Below are positions 44,334 through 57,491 of a stretch of 64,000 nucleotides of DNA, piece after piece. The DNA is from Lacticaseibacillus suibinensis (GTDB lineage Bacteria; Bacillota; Bacilli; Lactobacillales; Lactobacillaceae). The DNA lies in contig NZ_RHOK01000002.1 of the NCBI RefSeq assembly GCF_003946175.1, positions 1-64,000 on the forward strand, given 5' to 3'. Under the pieces are notes generated by a model. It saw nothing but the letters and a program-made list of their open reading frames with translations, ran no database searches and was not told where the DNA came from. The translations under genes and the position numbers were made by a program. Within the stretch, counting starts at the first letter, position 1; the number at the start of each line of letters is the position of its first letter.

Positions 44334-45482
44334 TTAAAAGTGCAACTGGCGGCTACCTATCCCCAGCACCTGATGCACAATCAGCGTCGTGCCGCCGAGC
44401 GTAATTGCGTGCTCACCGGCCTCGCCCAAAGTTAGCGGCACCGCATGCCCGGCCGCCGTCAGCGCCCGGGTGAGGTCAGTCAGCAAGTCTGGATTGGCCG
44501 CGATCAGTTGGGAGTTGATGACAACAATTTTGGGATCATAACTGGCCACCAAGTTGTGAATCACCAGCGTCAGGCGCATGACGAACTGGGCGAGCACTGT
44601 CTGCATTGCCGGCGTGGCCGTCTTGGTTAGACCCGCCATCTCCTCGGCCTTGAGCGCATGACCGCTGACCGTAGCCAGTTGCGCCAGCACCGCATCTTCA
44701 GAGCAGAGGGTTTCAATTTTCACCAACTGGCCCTGGTCGTCTGGTGCCAAGGCGCGGCCCACTTCGCCGGCGCCCCCATTGGCCCCGCGGAACAGCTGGC
44801 CATCAATGACGACCCCGGCCCCGATGCCTTTGTGAATGCTCAGCGCTACGAGATCCTGCTGGGCCGCGGCAAGTTCGGTAAAATCCCGAGCATACAGCGC
44901 GGCCAAGTTAGCCTCGTTTTCAAGCACCACTGGCACCCCCAGCGCTTGCTCAAAATACGGCGCCAACGCAATGCCATCCAGGGCCATAAACGGCGAGTCC
45001 ACCACCTGATTGTGATTAACGATGCCGTGTACGCCAATAGCCACGCCTAATAGGCCGTGCAAGGTCTGCCCAGCATTGGCTTGTTGAAAGGCCTGCACCT
45101 GCTGCACCATGAAGGCCAGCCGCTCAGCGATTGGCGCGCCTTCACCCCAAAAATTAGCGCTGTGGAGCACCTGTCCCGTTAAGGTGGTCACCATCATATC
45201 GGTGGCATGAAAACCCAAGTCAAAACTGACCACATAACCATAATGGGGATTGAACCGATGCAGCGTGGGTTTGCGGCCCCCAGCTTGCGAGCCTTCCCCG
45301 CTGCCTACCACTTCAAGATAACCTTCATCCAGCAACTGGCTAAAAATATCCGAGACGGTGACTTTGTTGAGCTTCAGGGCCTTGGCCACTTGGCTACGGG
45401 CAATCGGGCCGTTATTGATGACCGCCTGAAGCACATTTTTCTCATTGTTTTGGCGCACGCTATGCTTACTCATTCTCGCCAT
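44334..45482 (-). CDS. xylR: ROK-family xylose repressor
   Basis: This 382-residue regulator has an N-terminal winged HTH (GPIARSQVAKALKLNKVTVSDIFSQLL, about 25-52) and a ROK sugar-binding domain (IGVHGIVNHNQV, IHKGIGAGVVIDGQLFRGANGGAGEVG). The usual ROK zinc site CxCGxxGC is absent (IETLCSEDAV instead), as in many XylR proteins that only bind ligand. GGAG lies 7 bases before ATG 45482; ATG 45473 is possible. It represses xylAB until xylose binds. Confidence 0.9.
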   Translation of the reverse strand: MARMSKHSVRQNNEKNVLQAVINNGPIARSQVAKALKLNKVTVSDIFSQLLDEGYLEVVGSGEGSQAGGRKPTLHRFNPHYGYVVSFDLGFHATDMMVTTLTGQVLHSANFWGEGAPIAERLAFMVQQVQAFQQANAGQTLHGLLGVAIGVHGIVNHNQVVDSPFMALDGIALAPYFEQALGVPVVLENEANLAALYARDFTELAAAQQDLVALSIHKGIGAGVVIDGQLFRGANGGAGEVGRALAPDDQGQLVKIETLCSEDAVLAQLATVSGHALKAEEMAGLTKTATPAMQTVLAQFVMRLTLVIHNLVASYDPKIVVINSQLIAANPDLLTDLTRALTAAGHAVPLTLGEAGEHAITLGGTTLIVHQVLGIGSRQLHF

Positions 45483-45495
45483 CTGCCGACTCCAT

Positions 45496-45699
45496 TCAAC
45501 GCTCAGCCCGCATGAAGCGGTACTGAATCAAAAATTCTGCCACGGCGAAACAGGCAAACAGGATGGCATAAAAGCCGTGGTGCTGAAACCAAGCGACCAC
45601 CGCCGCCACCAAAAACAACACGGCGGCCCCTAGTCCCAACCAGTAAGCCCATTTGACTTTCGTTGCGATGATGCGTTTGGTTTTTCGGTCTGGTTTCAT
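45496..45699 (-). CDS. Small membrane protein, unknown function
   Basis: This 67-residue protein has a basic N-terminus (MKPDRKTKRIIATKVKW) and two transmembrane segments (about 18-38 and 42-60), ending YRFMRAER. No family recognised. It follows the next membrane protein by 10 bases and precedes xylR by 13, so it belongs to the alkD-membrane protein transcription unit that reads into xylR. Confidence 0.65.
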   Translation of the reverse strand: MKPDRKTKRIIATKVKWAYWLGLGAAVLFLVAAVVAWFQHHGFYAILFACFAVAEFLIQYRFMRAER

Positions 45700-45709
45700 C
45701 AGCTGCCTC

Positions 45710-46096
45710 CTACTTACGGTGGTGCTTCTTGACTGCCGGCTTTTGCTTTAAGGCGGCGGTGATTTGCGCCACCACTTGTGGCCGCGGCAAGAACTGCGGC
45801 CGCTGGCCAGCCGTTTGCTTCAGTTGGGCGGTTGAATACTGCGGCGCCAGCTGATGCAAATCTTCAGCGGTCAACTGCCGCTGGTCCGCCAAGCCCCACA
45901 TATCCTTGAGGGCCTGCGTGCGGACGCCCAAAGTGCGACTTTGCCACCACTGCGACCCAATCAGCCAAGCAAACAAGGCCACCCAGGCCACCAGCCGCAC
46001 ATGCGCCCCAAACACCAGCCGAATTAGCCAGAAAATCGCAAATGCCCCCACCGGCACCGCAATCACAAAAATGGTATTCCACTTTTTCAGACTCAC
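45710..46096 (-). CDS. Membrane protein with two N-terminal helices, unknown function
   Basis: This 128-residue protein has two transmembrane segments in the first 60 residues and a soluble basic C-terminus ending KPAVKKHHRK. I chose GTG 46096 because GGGAG lies 6 bases upstream and it begins just past the alkD stop; the TTG at 46114 would overlap that gene. No family recognised. Confidence 0.65.
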   Translation of the reverse strand: MSLKKWNTIFVIAVPVGAFAIFWLIRLVFGAHVRLVAWVALFAWLIGSQWWQSRTLGVRTQALKDMWGLADQRQLTAEDLHQLAPQYSTAQLKQTAGQRPQFLPRPQVVAQITAALKQKPAVKKHHRK

Positions 46097-46100
46097 ATCA

Positions 46101-46802
46101 TCACTCCCTATCAATTGTCTTTAGTATCGGTAATTTACGCGTGGAAGGCAAGCCGGCTGTGGTTAAATACTTGGCCGCTTCCCGCGTCGCCAAGGCGCTC
46201 AGCTGATTATCCGCAATAAATGCCGCCACCCACGCCGAGTCCGTTTTACTATACTGCCGCAGGGCCCAACCAATCGCTTTTTGGATGAAGAATTCATCAG
46301 TCTCACGGTCTCGGGCAATGGCGGCAGTCAGCAACTCGCGGTCAGTGGCGGTTTTGCTCATCAATTGCAGCGTGATTGCCACGCGCCGATCCCAGAAATC
46401 AGCGCTTGATTCAAACCAGTCAAACACCGTCCGCTTAGCGCTAGGCTGGCGATCGACAAACGTGCCGTACACCTTACGCCAGGCATCGACGCTGTCCCAC
46501 CAAGCCTTTTGCGTCACCAATGGCTTCAGCGCCTGCAGTTCAGTCAAGTTCAGCCGCTTGACATTACGCTGAGCCAAGGCAATTGCCACATACTGATATT
46601 CGCGCTCTGGCCGCGCATAGAGTTCATGGATCCACGCGACCACCTCAGGCCAAGGCATCGTTATGCTTTGCTTCAGCAGTGGCGCTGCTTGCGCCGTCCG
46701 CGCCGGCGTTTTAACACCGAGAAAAGCAAAGCGATTTTTCATGTAGGCGGCCATCGGGGCGGCATTTTGCGGCGTCCCCACCAAAGTAAAAGCTAACGTC
46801 AT
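46101..46802 (-). CDS. AlkD-like DNA alkylation repair protein
   Basis: This 233-residue all-helical HEAT-like repeat protein of the AlkC/AlkD glycosylase superfamily removes alkylated purines without base flipping. Typical are MPWPEVVAWIHELYARPEREYQYVAIAL near 50-77, WWDSVDAW (about 100) and FFIQKAIGWALRQYSKTDSAWV (about 173-194). The ribosome site is weak. First gene of a run of four minus-strand genes ending in xylR. Confidence 0.82.
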   Translation of the reverse strand: MTLAFTLVGTPQNAAPMAAYMKNRFAFLGVKTPARTAQAAPLLKQSITMPWPEVVAWIHELYARPEREYQYVAIALAQRNVKRLNLTELQALKPLVTQKAWWDSVDAWRKVYGTFVDRQPSAKRTVFDWFESSADFWDRRVAITLQLMSKTATDRELLTAAIARDRETDEFFIQKAIGWALRQYSKTDSAWVAAFIADNQLSALATREAAKYLTTAGLPSTRKLPILKTIDRE

Positions 46803-46878
46803 CTTGCACCATCTTTCTTCGTTAACCTTAGTATACCGGTGTGCGATAATACAAGCAGACTATTTTGCGGAGGCGGCT

Positions 46879-47496
46879 ATGACTACTTTTTATTTGATTC
46901 GCCACGGGCAAACCTGGGCGAATACCCAATTCATTAAACAAGGCATCATTGATGATGATTGCACCCACCTGACGCAGACCGGCCGGCAGCAGGCAGCCCG
47001 ATTAGCCGCTGCGTTTCCTATCGCCTTTGCCGATGTGCTTTACGTTAGTCCGCTGCAACGCACCCGGGAAACGGCGGCCATTTTGAATGCCGCGGCCCAA
47101 TTGCCGGTGCTTGAAGATCGACGGCTCCTGGAGATTTCTTATGGCGCATGGGACGGCCAAAACAATCATACACTGGAGCGGCAATACCCCGCCTTATACG
47201 ACCACACCCTGCATGATGTCCTCCCGGCCTACAGCGAAGTTGCCCCAGGCAGTGAACCTTTTGCCGCTGTGGTGGCGCGCATGGCGCAATTCATGACCGC
47301 AGTGGCCACCGGGCGGCCTGACCAGCAAGTCATTGTGGTCACCCACGGCTTCACGGTGAAAGCCGCGGCGCTGGCCGTACTGCAGCCCAAGGACCCGATG
47401 AGCCTGCCTGAACCTGAAAATACGAGTGTGACCAAAATCACGCAAACTGAGGCCGGCCAGCGGTACTTGTGGTATTACAATCGCACCGGTTTCTAA
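46879..47496 (+). CDS. Histidine phosphatase (phosphoglycerate-mutase family)
   Basis: This 205-residue cytoplasmic phosphatase has the phospho-His motif LIRHGQTWAN (His9), the second catalytic region VSPLQRTRETA, Glu in LLEISYGAWDG and the second His in VVTHGFTVKA. ATG 46879 has GGAGG 6 bases upstream; the longer frame reads into the promoter (GATAAT near 46846). Substrate unknown; relatives dephosphorylate sugar phosphates or nucleotides. Confidence 0.85.
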   Translation: MTTFYLIRHGQTWANTQFIKQGIIDDDCTHLTQTGRQQAARLAAAFPIAFADVLYVSPLQRTRETAAILNAAAQLPVLEDRRLLEISYGAWDGQNNHTLERQYPALYDHTLHDVLPAYSEVAPGSEPFAAVVARMAQFMTAVATGRPDQQVIVVTHGFTVKAAALAVLQPKDPMSLPEPENTSVTKITQTEAGQRYLWYYNRTGF

Positions 47497-47503
47497 AAAG
47501 CGC

Positions 47504-47625
47504 GGCTGAGACAAAATGCGGTTTTAGCCCAGAGGATAAGCCAAACGACCTGTAAAACCGGCGAACTTAGCCGGTTTTGCAGGCCGTTTGGCTTATCCGG
47601 CCAGGGCGTCGCATTTTGGCGCGTA
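47504..47625 (+). repeat. Nested stem-loop repeat R8
   Basis: A full copy: GGCTGAGACAAAATGCGG, outer CAAAATGCG/CGCATTTTG (47512-47520, 47610-47618), TTTTAGCCC with GGGC, then a 14-bp perfect apical stem GGATAAGCCAAACG (47534-47547) with 47585-47598, plus CCTG/CAGG and TAAAACCGG/CCGGTTTTG. It follows the phosphatase stop by 7 bases and may end its transcription. Confidence 0.8.
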
Positions 47626-47687
47626 CTGTACTGGAATAGTCGTGATGCGATCGTGACTCTAAATTATGGCTCGGTCGCGTTTTGGGG

Positions 47688-48566
47688 TTAATCGTTAGCG
47701 TTGAGCCACTGGTCGAGCACCGAGATAAACTCATCATGCTGGTCAAGCAAGGCCAAATGCCGACTGTTGGCGAACAAATGCCACTTGGCGCCGGGGATAT
47801 GGTCATACACGGTTTTGGCAATCAGCGGCGTGCACAAATCATCCGTGCCGTTGGTCACCAACACCGGCACATGGATCTTGTGCAGGTCAGCGGTGACTTC
47901 AAAGTCGGAAATCGTGCCATTTTCGGTGAATTCATTCGGGCCTTCAGCAATCAAGCTGGCCCGTTTGCCGTTTGTTGGCCGGCGCAGCGGTTCTGGGGAG
48001 TTCTCATCTGGATCATCCCAGCAGTACCGCTCCATGTAGCGGTCATTGGCCGCCAAGTACTTTGGGTTGGTGAAATCGCCGGTGCGCTCGGCTTCGGCAA
48101 TCGCCGTCCGGTCCTCATAGCTGAGATAGCTGATCAGGCGATGCTGCTCGGCAATCCACAACTTAATGGACGACGGCGAGCCATCAATCATCACCGACTT
48201 GATGCCCTTGGGGTCAAGGGTGGTGAGATAGTACATCTCCAGCATTCCGCCCCAAGACTGGCCCAGCATGTGGACTTCATCTAAGTGCAAGTATTCGCGC
48301 AGCGCCACCAGCTCTTCGCGCCAGGTTTCACGGACATAGACGCTTTCGTCTTCTGGGAGCGACGATTTCCCGCAGCCGACCTGATCATACATAATCAGCT
48401 GGCGGCCGGTTTTGGCATAGTCGTCCATCAATTCAAAATAGTTATGCGACGACCCGGGCCCGCCGTGGATGAGCAGCAGTGGCGCCTTACCTGGCTTGCG
48501 TTCGCCGACAATGCGGTAATAGGTCTGGTAGCCGTGAAACGGCATGTAGCCTTCTTCAATTTTCAT
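47688..48566 (-). CDS. pepI: Proline iminopeptidase (S33 alpha/beta hydrolase)
   Basis: This 292-residue serine peptidase removes N-terminal proline from peptides. It has the oxyanion loop LLIHGGPGSSH (about 33-43), nucleophile elbow GQSWGG (Ser about 107), the Asp in NGTDDLCTP and the final His in NSRHLALLDQ. HGGPGSSHNYFE and the length match LAB PepI (about 294); PepR/PepL prolinases are close relatives. TATAAT at 48598-48603 is the -10. Confidence 0.88.
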   Translation of the reverse strand: MKIEEGYMPFHGYQTYYRIVGERKPGKAPLLLIHGGPGSSHNYFELMDDYAKTGRQLIMYDQVGCGKSSLPEDESVYVRETWREELVALREYLHLDEVHMLGQSWGGMLEMYYLTTLDPKGIKSVMIDGSPSSIKLWIAEQHRLISYLSYEDRTAIAEAERTGDFTNPKYLAANDRYMERYCWDDPDENSPEPLRRPTNGKRASLIAEGPNEFTENGTISDFEVTADLHKIHVPVLVTNGTDDLCTPLIAKTVYDHIPGAKWHLFANSRHLALLDQHDEFISVLDQWLNAND

Positions 48567-48725
48567 TTAATGGCCTTCTTTTTGGTTGATGGTTTTCATT
48601 ATAGGCCTGGCACCGGAGCCACGCAAAAACCGCAGGCGGTGGCGCTGGCACCCACTCAGCCGGCGTTGTTCCAGCGGGGCGGACAACCAGCCCGCCAACC
48701 GGGCAATCAGGCGCTCCGGCAAAAC

Positions 48726-50147
48726 TTATTGATCGCCGTACTGTTTCTGCATGATGGCCATGGTCAAGCTCGTATCCTGTCCTAGCACGCCGCCAGGCAA
48801 GCCGCTATAAACCGTACCATCCTTAGCCAAAATAATCCGGCCAAAGTGGCCAATCGACGGATCACCGTCTGGGCCATTGCTGTAGTTAAAGGACACATCA
48901 TACTGGGCATCCACGGTGAACAAGTCATCCGAATCCACTGAACTAAACTCAGCAGACACATTGCTCTTAAGTTCATCTGGCGCCGCGTCTGGCGCCGTCA
49001 CCTGAGTCAGCGCCCAGTCGTAGAACGCCTTGGCGCTGGGAAAAATCGCCGTCAAGGCGCGCTTCTTCGGCTCGATGCCTTTGGTAACATCAGCCCGCAC
49101 CGTTTTGAGCTGGGCGGCGGAGACATCCTTGAGTACATTGCCTTGTTTAATCGTATCGAAGCCATGCTTCAACGTGTAATCACCATTGGCCGCCACGTCA
49201 AAGTCAGCCAGCTCCCGGGTCGACAGGCCGTACCCGGAAAGGTAAATGCCCCAGACTGACGCCTGATAGTGGTCACCTTTAAATGCACTGAGGCCATCGT
49301 TGGTTTCGATGTAGGCCGCATCCGCCGCCTTGCCATCCGAGTAAATGTAGAAAATGCGCCGCTGCAACTCCGTCAGCGAGATGCCCTTGATGTTGGTATT
49401 GGCAATGGCCTTTGCCACCGCAGCGGTTAAATCAGCCTGGCCTGCAGCCAGCTTGGGATAGGTCATCCCTTTGATGAAGGCTTGATAAGCGGTTAACGCC
49501 TCCAGGGCAACGCCAGCCTTGAGCTTGCCAGCCGTTGCCACTTTGGCGGTGGCGGCGGCCAGTGCCTCCCGTTCTTTCAGCTGGGCGGTGCAAGTCGTCA
49601 AAATGGACGTTAAGGTCTGCTTCAAAGTCTTGTTGCTGGCAGCCACCAGTTTCGTGGCCTTTTTGACTTTGGCCGCTGTGGCACTAGCTTTGATCAAAGC
49701 CTCATCGTTCACAGTTTTGCCTTTCAAGGCTTGTGGCTTCGTCAAGGCATTGACGGCAATCGTCGCTTTGGCGGCTCGAGTTAATCGCTTCAATGCCTGG
49801 GTGCGCTTAGTGGCCGCAGCGTCGAATTGCGTGATTTTTTTGGCCACTGCTTGCGGCGCTTCATCTCTGTATGTATCGACGGTTTGGGTCAGCTTCACAG
49901 CCGTTTTGTTCAGGGCCGTCACCGCTTGATTAGTCGTGCTGGCGGTCACATAAACGTTCTTTTGCGCCCAGTGCTTGGCAATTTTGCCGTCTAGCTGCTG
50001 GCCTTGCTTCAGTGCCTTGGTCACTTGGGCATCGGCGTCGGCTTGGCGCTGATGGCCGCGGAACCAAAACACCCCGATGATGATTAAAATGACGACCAGC
50101 AGACTACCACCTGCTACCCACCAGGTTTTGCCCTTGTTCAATTTCAT
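48726..50147 (-). CDS. Large membrane-anchored Ala/Lys/Thr-rich protein, unknown
   Basis: This 473-residue protein has a short basic N-terminus, one transmembrane helix (about 9-30) and a long extracellular part. Residues about 35-270 are Ala/Lys/Thr-rich helices that look like coiled coil (KKITQFDAAATKRTQALKRLTRAAKA in parts). Residues 275-473 are a more globular domain (FDVAANGDYTLKHGFDTI; YDVSFNYSNGPDGDPSIGHFGRIILAKDG in parts). No sortase motif. I do not recognise a family. GGAGG precedes ATG 50147. It could sense or scaffold at the cell surface. Confidence 0.65.
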   Translation of the reverse strand: MKLNKGKTWWVAGGSLLVVILIIIGVFWFRGHQRQADADAQVTKALKQGQQLDGKIAKHWAQKNVYVTASTTNQAVTALNKTAVKLTQTVDTYRDEAPQAVAKKITQFDAAATKRTQALKRLTRAAKATIAVNALTKPQALKGKTVNDEALIKASATAAKVKKATKLVAASNKTLKQTLTSILTTCTAQLKEREALAAATAKVATAGKLKAGVALEALTAYQAFIKGMTYPKLAAGQADLTAAVAKAIANTNIKGISLTELQRRIFYIYSDGKAADAAYIETNDGLSAFKGDHYQASVWGIYLSGYGLSTRELADFDVAANGDYTLKHGFDTIKQGNVLKDVSAAQLKTVRADVTKGIEPKKRALTAIFPSAKAFYDWALTQVTAPDAAPDELKSNVSAEFSSVDSDDLFTVDAQYDVSFNYSNGPDGDPSIGHFGRIILAKDGTVYSGLPGGVLGQDTSLTMAIMQKQYGDQ

Positions 50148-50317
50148 GGTTACTTCCTCCCAATCTAGGTTCAGGTTTTATTAAACCATACCGTTGAGTG
50201 AAAAAGAGTGGGCTTTTGTGTATAAAAGCGGCAATTAAATAATGTTAATAATGATTTTGCCTTTGACTGGTTGCAATAATAAGTGCTGGCCAGATTATGC
50301 TATAAGCCTATTCGAAT

Positions 50318-50356
50318 TGTATCCGCTTACGAGAAGCGTATGCTTTGCGCTATAAT
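50318..50356 (+). promoter_or_regulatory. GH1 promoter with cre-like site
   Basis: TGTATCCGCTTACG (50318-50331) matches 12 of 14 cre positions and TATAAT lies at 50351-50356. It leaves a 98-base leader before the gene. The 307-base gap upstream holds nothing else I can support. Confidence 0.6.
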
Positions 50357-50424
50357 GAAAAAGTCAGCCGCCTACTCGGGCCTTTTGTCCTAGCGATCAG
50401 CCTGAAGCGAGCGACAATACTTGA

Positions 50425-51942
<1,518 letters not shown>

Positions 51943-51956
51943 GCATTCTACTGAAG

Positions 51957-51989
51957 CGAGCGTCCGTTCTTTTGAGCGGACGCTTTTTG
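51957..51989 (+). terminator. Terminator of the GH1 gene at 50.5 kb
   Basis: AGCGTCCG (51959-51966) pairs with CGGACGCT (51977-51984), followed by TTTTT. Confidence 0.9.
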
Positions 51990-52045
51990 TCGTTGAAGTT
52001 TGATTTGAATCACATACAAATCAGTAACTAAACGGAATATTAGTT

Positions 52046-53017
52046 TTAAGCATTTCGTTGAACGCGACTCGTTTTGACGGGAAAGGTGTAGTTAGATTTC
52101 AGCTTCGTTTTGGGTGACTTGATACGCTCAATCACCAGTTCCACCATCAACTCAGCCATTTCCTTCAAAGGTTGTTGCACAGTCAACAATGTCGGGAAAA
52201 ATGTACGAACAAAGGTGGATCCATCGTATCCAGTGATCACTGGCCGATAATCCATGGCATCCGCACACGTCTTGACCAAGATTGCGGTGACATCATCCGT
52301 ACAACAAATGGCGTCATATTCTCGGCTGACAATCAACTGCCCCACCAACATCTTCTTTAATGCCAAAGAGCTCTCAAACTCGAGAGAAGACGTTGTCACT
52401 TCGGTCCCAGATTGATTAAAGATAGAAAGCATCCCCGTCACGCGATCATTGATAGGGTAAAAGTCTTCCTTACTGCCGGAAAGAATCAACACATTCTTTG
52501 CCCCCTGGGCGATGATTTTTCTTGCAATTGCCTTGCCGCCAGCCAGGTTGTCACTTTTAACAGTCGGAATCTCTTTGGAAATCTGACGGTCAAAAGACAC
52601 AATCGGATAATTGGCATTACCGTGAGCAATCATAAAATCCGAATGCGAGCCAGTGATGATGCCATCGACCTGATTGCTTTTCAGAAGCTTGAAGTACTCT
52701 TCCTCTTTCGTTGAGTTGTTCTTGCTGGTACATAAGAGCGTTTGAAAATGTCTAGTACTAAGTTCATCTTCAAGCCTTTCAAATAACTCTGAATAAAGCG
52801 GATTGTCTAAGGAGGGCAAGATGACCCCAATCGTGTTCGAAGGTTTGCCTTGAAGGCTTCTGGCGGCAGTGTTCGGTTGATAATTTAATCTTCTCATCGC
52901 CTCTTTCACTTTGCTAATTGCCTCAGGACTCAAGTAGCCTTTATTGTTTATCACTCGAGAAACGGTCGCCACTGACACCTCTGCCTCACGAGCCACATCA
53001 CGTATTGTCACTGCCAT
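52046..53017 (-). CDS. LacI-family repressor of the sucrose-phosphorylase cluster
   Basis: This 323-residue regulator has the LacI HTH (TIRDVAREAEVSVATVSRVINNKGYLSPEAISKV in parts, residues 4-38), a hinge with SLQGKPSNTIGVILPSL, and a periplasmic-binding-like effector domain. It resembles ScrR/SusR-type repressors. It is transcribed divergently from the GH13 gene and shares the intergenic region with the palindrome GCTTGCAAGC. Base composition is AT-richer than the left neighbour. Confidence 0.85.
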   Translation of the reverse strand: MAVTIRDVAREAEVSVATVSRVINNKGYLSPEAISKVKEAMRRLNYQPNTAARSLQGKPSNTIGVILPSLDNPLYSELFERLEDELSTRHFQTLLCTSKNNSTKEEEYFKLLKSNQVDGIITGSHSDFMIAHGNANYPIVSFDRQISKEIPTVKSDNLAGGKAIARKIIAQGAKNVLILSGSKEDFYPINDRVTGMLSIFNQSGTEVTTSSLEFESSLALKKMLVGQLIVSREYDAICCTDDVTAILVKTCADAMDYRPVITGYDGSTFVRTFFPTLLTVQQPLKEMAELMVELVIERIKSPKTKLKSNYTFPVKTSRVQRNA

Positions 53018-53114
53018 TCGGAATCAAGCCTCCCATAGATGTATCAAATCCGCTACAATCATCCCATTTTGGCCTGAAAAATCAAGGGACTATCACAAAA
53101 AATATGTAACAACA

Positions 53115-53168
53115 TGTAACCGATTGCCATTTTTGTAAGCTCTTTCTATGATTAAGACGCTTGCAAGC
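53115..53168 (+). promoter_or_regulatory. GH13 operon promoter, cre-like site and operator
   Basis: TTGCCA (53124-53129), 17 bases, TATGAT (53147-53152). TGTAACCGATTGCC (53115-53128; 12 of 14 cre positions) overlaps the -35, and the perfect 10-bp palindrome GCTTGCAAGC (53159-53168) lies at the start region, a likely LacI-protein operator. Confidence 0.65.
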
Positions 53169-53195
53169 AGTAACACTATGATGAGGAGTGGCTCT

Positions 53196-54635
53196 ATGAC
53201 CGTACCAAACAAAGTGATGTTAATTACCTATGGCGATAGCATGGGTAAAAATCTGCATCAACTCAATCAAATTCTAAACACCTATTTTTCTGGGGCCATC
53301 GGTGGAATCCATATTTTGCCCTTTTTCCCTTCTTCTGGAGACCGAGGCTTCTCTCCCTTGAATTACACCACCGTGGATCCCAAGCTCGGCGACTGGCAAG
53401 ATATTGATGAACTAGCCACAAATTATTATCTGATGGCCGACATTATGATTAATCACCTCTCCAAGCAATCCACAGAATTTCAGGATTACATTAAGCGCCA
53501 CGATCAATCAGACTATGCTGGCATGTTTCTGAACTGGGATCATTTCTGGCCAGCAGGTCGGCCAACACAAGCAGATATTGATCTGATATACAAGCGCAAG
53601 GACAAAGCGCCATACCAAGAAGTTCGCTTCGCGGATGGCACAATTTCAAAAGTCTGGAATACCTTCAGTGAGGAACAAATTGACCTTGACGTTAAGAATA
53701 TCAAGGCACAGTCACTCTTCACAACAGCAATGGCCACTTTTGCTCAACATCAAATCAATTTCGTTCGCTTGGACGCTTTTGCATATGCAGTAAAAAGATT
53801 GAACTCAACCGATTTCTTTGTAGAACCTGATATTTGGCAACTGCTGGAGCAGATTACCGGAAAGGCTAAGGAGCATCAACTTGAGGTACTACCTGAAATC
53901 CATGAGCACTATTCTTTAAACCGTAAAGTTAGTCAGCACGGATACTTCACTTACGATTTCGCCCTACCGATGTTAATCCTGTATTTTCTGTATTCTAAAG
54001 ACAGCCACCCCCTCCTGAGGTGGCTGCAAGCGAGTCCAATGAAACAATTTACCACCCTCGATACCCATGATGGTTTGGGCGTGGTAGATGTCCAAGGACT
54101 TCTTTCCGCCGAGCAACTCGATTTTACGACACATCAACTTTATGAAAATGGCAGCAATGAAAAAAGGGTATACTCCGGACCTGAATATCAAAACCTGGAT
54201 GTGTACCAAATTAACACTACCTATTTCTCGGCCGTTGGGGAGAGAGCGGATTGGTATTTATTGGCCCGTGCCATCCAGATATTTGCCCCTGGCATCCCTC
54301 AGATTTATTATGTTGGGTTGCTAGCCGGAAAGAATGACTTGGACTTATTGGAAAAAACAAAAGAGGGACGCAATATCAACCGCCATTATTATGACGAAAG
54401 CGAAATTGCTAACGCAGTCAAACTACCCGTTGTCGCAAAGCTGCTTCACTTGCTCCGCATCCGTAACTCGAGCCGTGCTTTCGATCTTGATGGTAGGCTT
54501 GTTTCTCATAATACACAGGATGGATTTGTCCTTATTCGTGAATCTGCTTCTTCAGAACACAACGCCAAGCTGGAAATCAATAGCACAACGCGCCAATTTC
54601 AAATCTATATCGATGGCTTGGCAGTCAATCTTTGA
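53196..54635 (+). CDS. gtfA: Sucrose-phosphorylase-type GH13_18 glucosyl phosphorylase
   Basis: This 479-residue cytoplasmic enzyme splits an alpha-glucoside with phosphate, giving alpha-glucose 1-phosphate. Catalytic residues fall at Asp193 (RLDAFAY), Glu234 (LPEIHE) and Asp292 (LDTHDG), almost the same numbers as in known sucrose phosphorylases (192/232/290). GH13_18 also holds sucrose-6'-phosphate and glucosylglycerate/glycerol phosphorylases; next to an EIIC, a phosphorylated substrate is plausible (inference). ATG 53196 has GAGGAG 7 bases upstream. First gene of the operon with EIIC and GH1. Confidence 0.85.
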   Translation: MTVPNKVMLITYGDSMGKNLHQLNQILNTYFSGAIGGIHILPFFPSSGDRGFSPLNYTTVDPKLGDWQDIDELATNYYLMADIMINHLSKQSTEFQDYIKRHDQSDYAGMFLNWDHFWPAGRPTQADIDLIYKRKDKAPYQEVRFADGTISKVWNTFSEEQIDLDVKNIKAQSLFTTAMATFAQHQINFVRLDAFAYAVKRLNSTDFFVEPDIWQLLEQITGKAKEHQLEVLPEIHEHYSLNRKVSQHGYFTYDFALPMLILYFLYSKDSHPLLRWLQASPMKQFTTLDTHDGLGVVDVQGLLSAEQLDFTTHQLYENGSNEKRVYSGPEYQNLDVYQINTTYFSAVGERADWYLLARAIQIFAPGIPQIYYVGLLAGKNDLDLLEKTKEGRNINRHYYDESEIANAVKLPVVAKLLHLLRIRNSSRAFDLDGRLVSHNTQDGFVLIRESASSEHNAKLEINSTTRQFQIYIDGLAVNL

Positions 54636-54657
54636 CTAATTAATTGAGGTGAATATT

Positions 54658-57425
<2,768 letters not shown>

Positions 57426-57427
<2 letters not shown>

Positions 57428-57484
57428 CCAGTAATCTGGCTAGCCAGCTAAAAAATGACCCTTCCATTTCATGATGGAAGGGCC
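57426..57484. terminator. Convergent terminators of GH1 and the ceramidase-like gene
   Basis: AGCCAG-TAAT-CTGGCT (57426-57441) starts at the GH1 stop. GACCCTTCCAT ... ATGGAAGGGcC (57457-57484), read on the minus strand, ends in six T at 57450-57455 and closes the ceramidase-like gene. Confidence 0.8.
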
Positions 57485-57491
57485 GTTTGCT

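Noticed and set aside
48567-48725. Pro/Gln-rich plus-strand frame ending at 48785
   Set aside because: It starts opposite pepI and ends inside the next gene's 3' end; no start signal. The gap is better read as the pepI promoter plus GC-rich hairpins.
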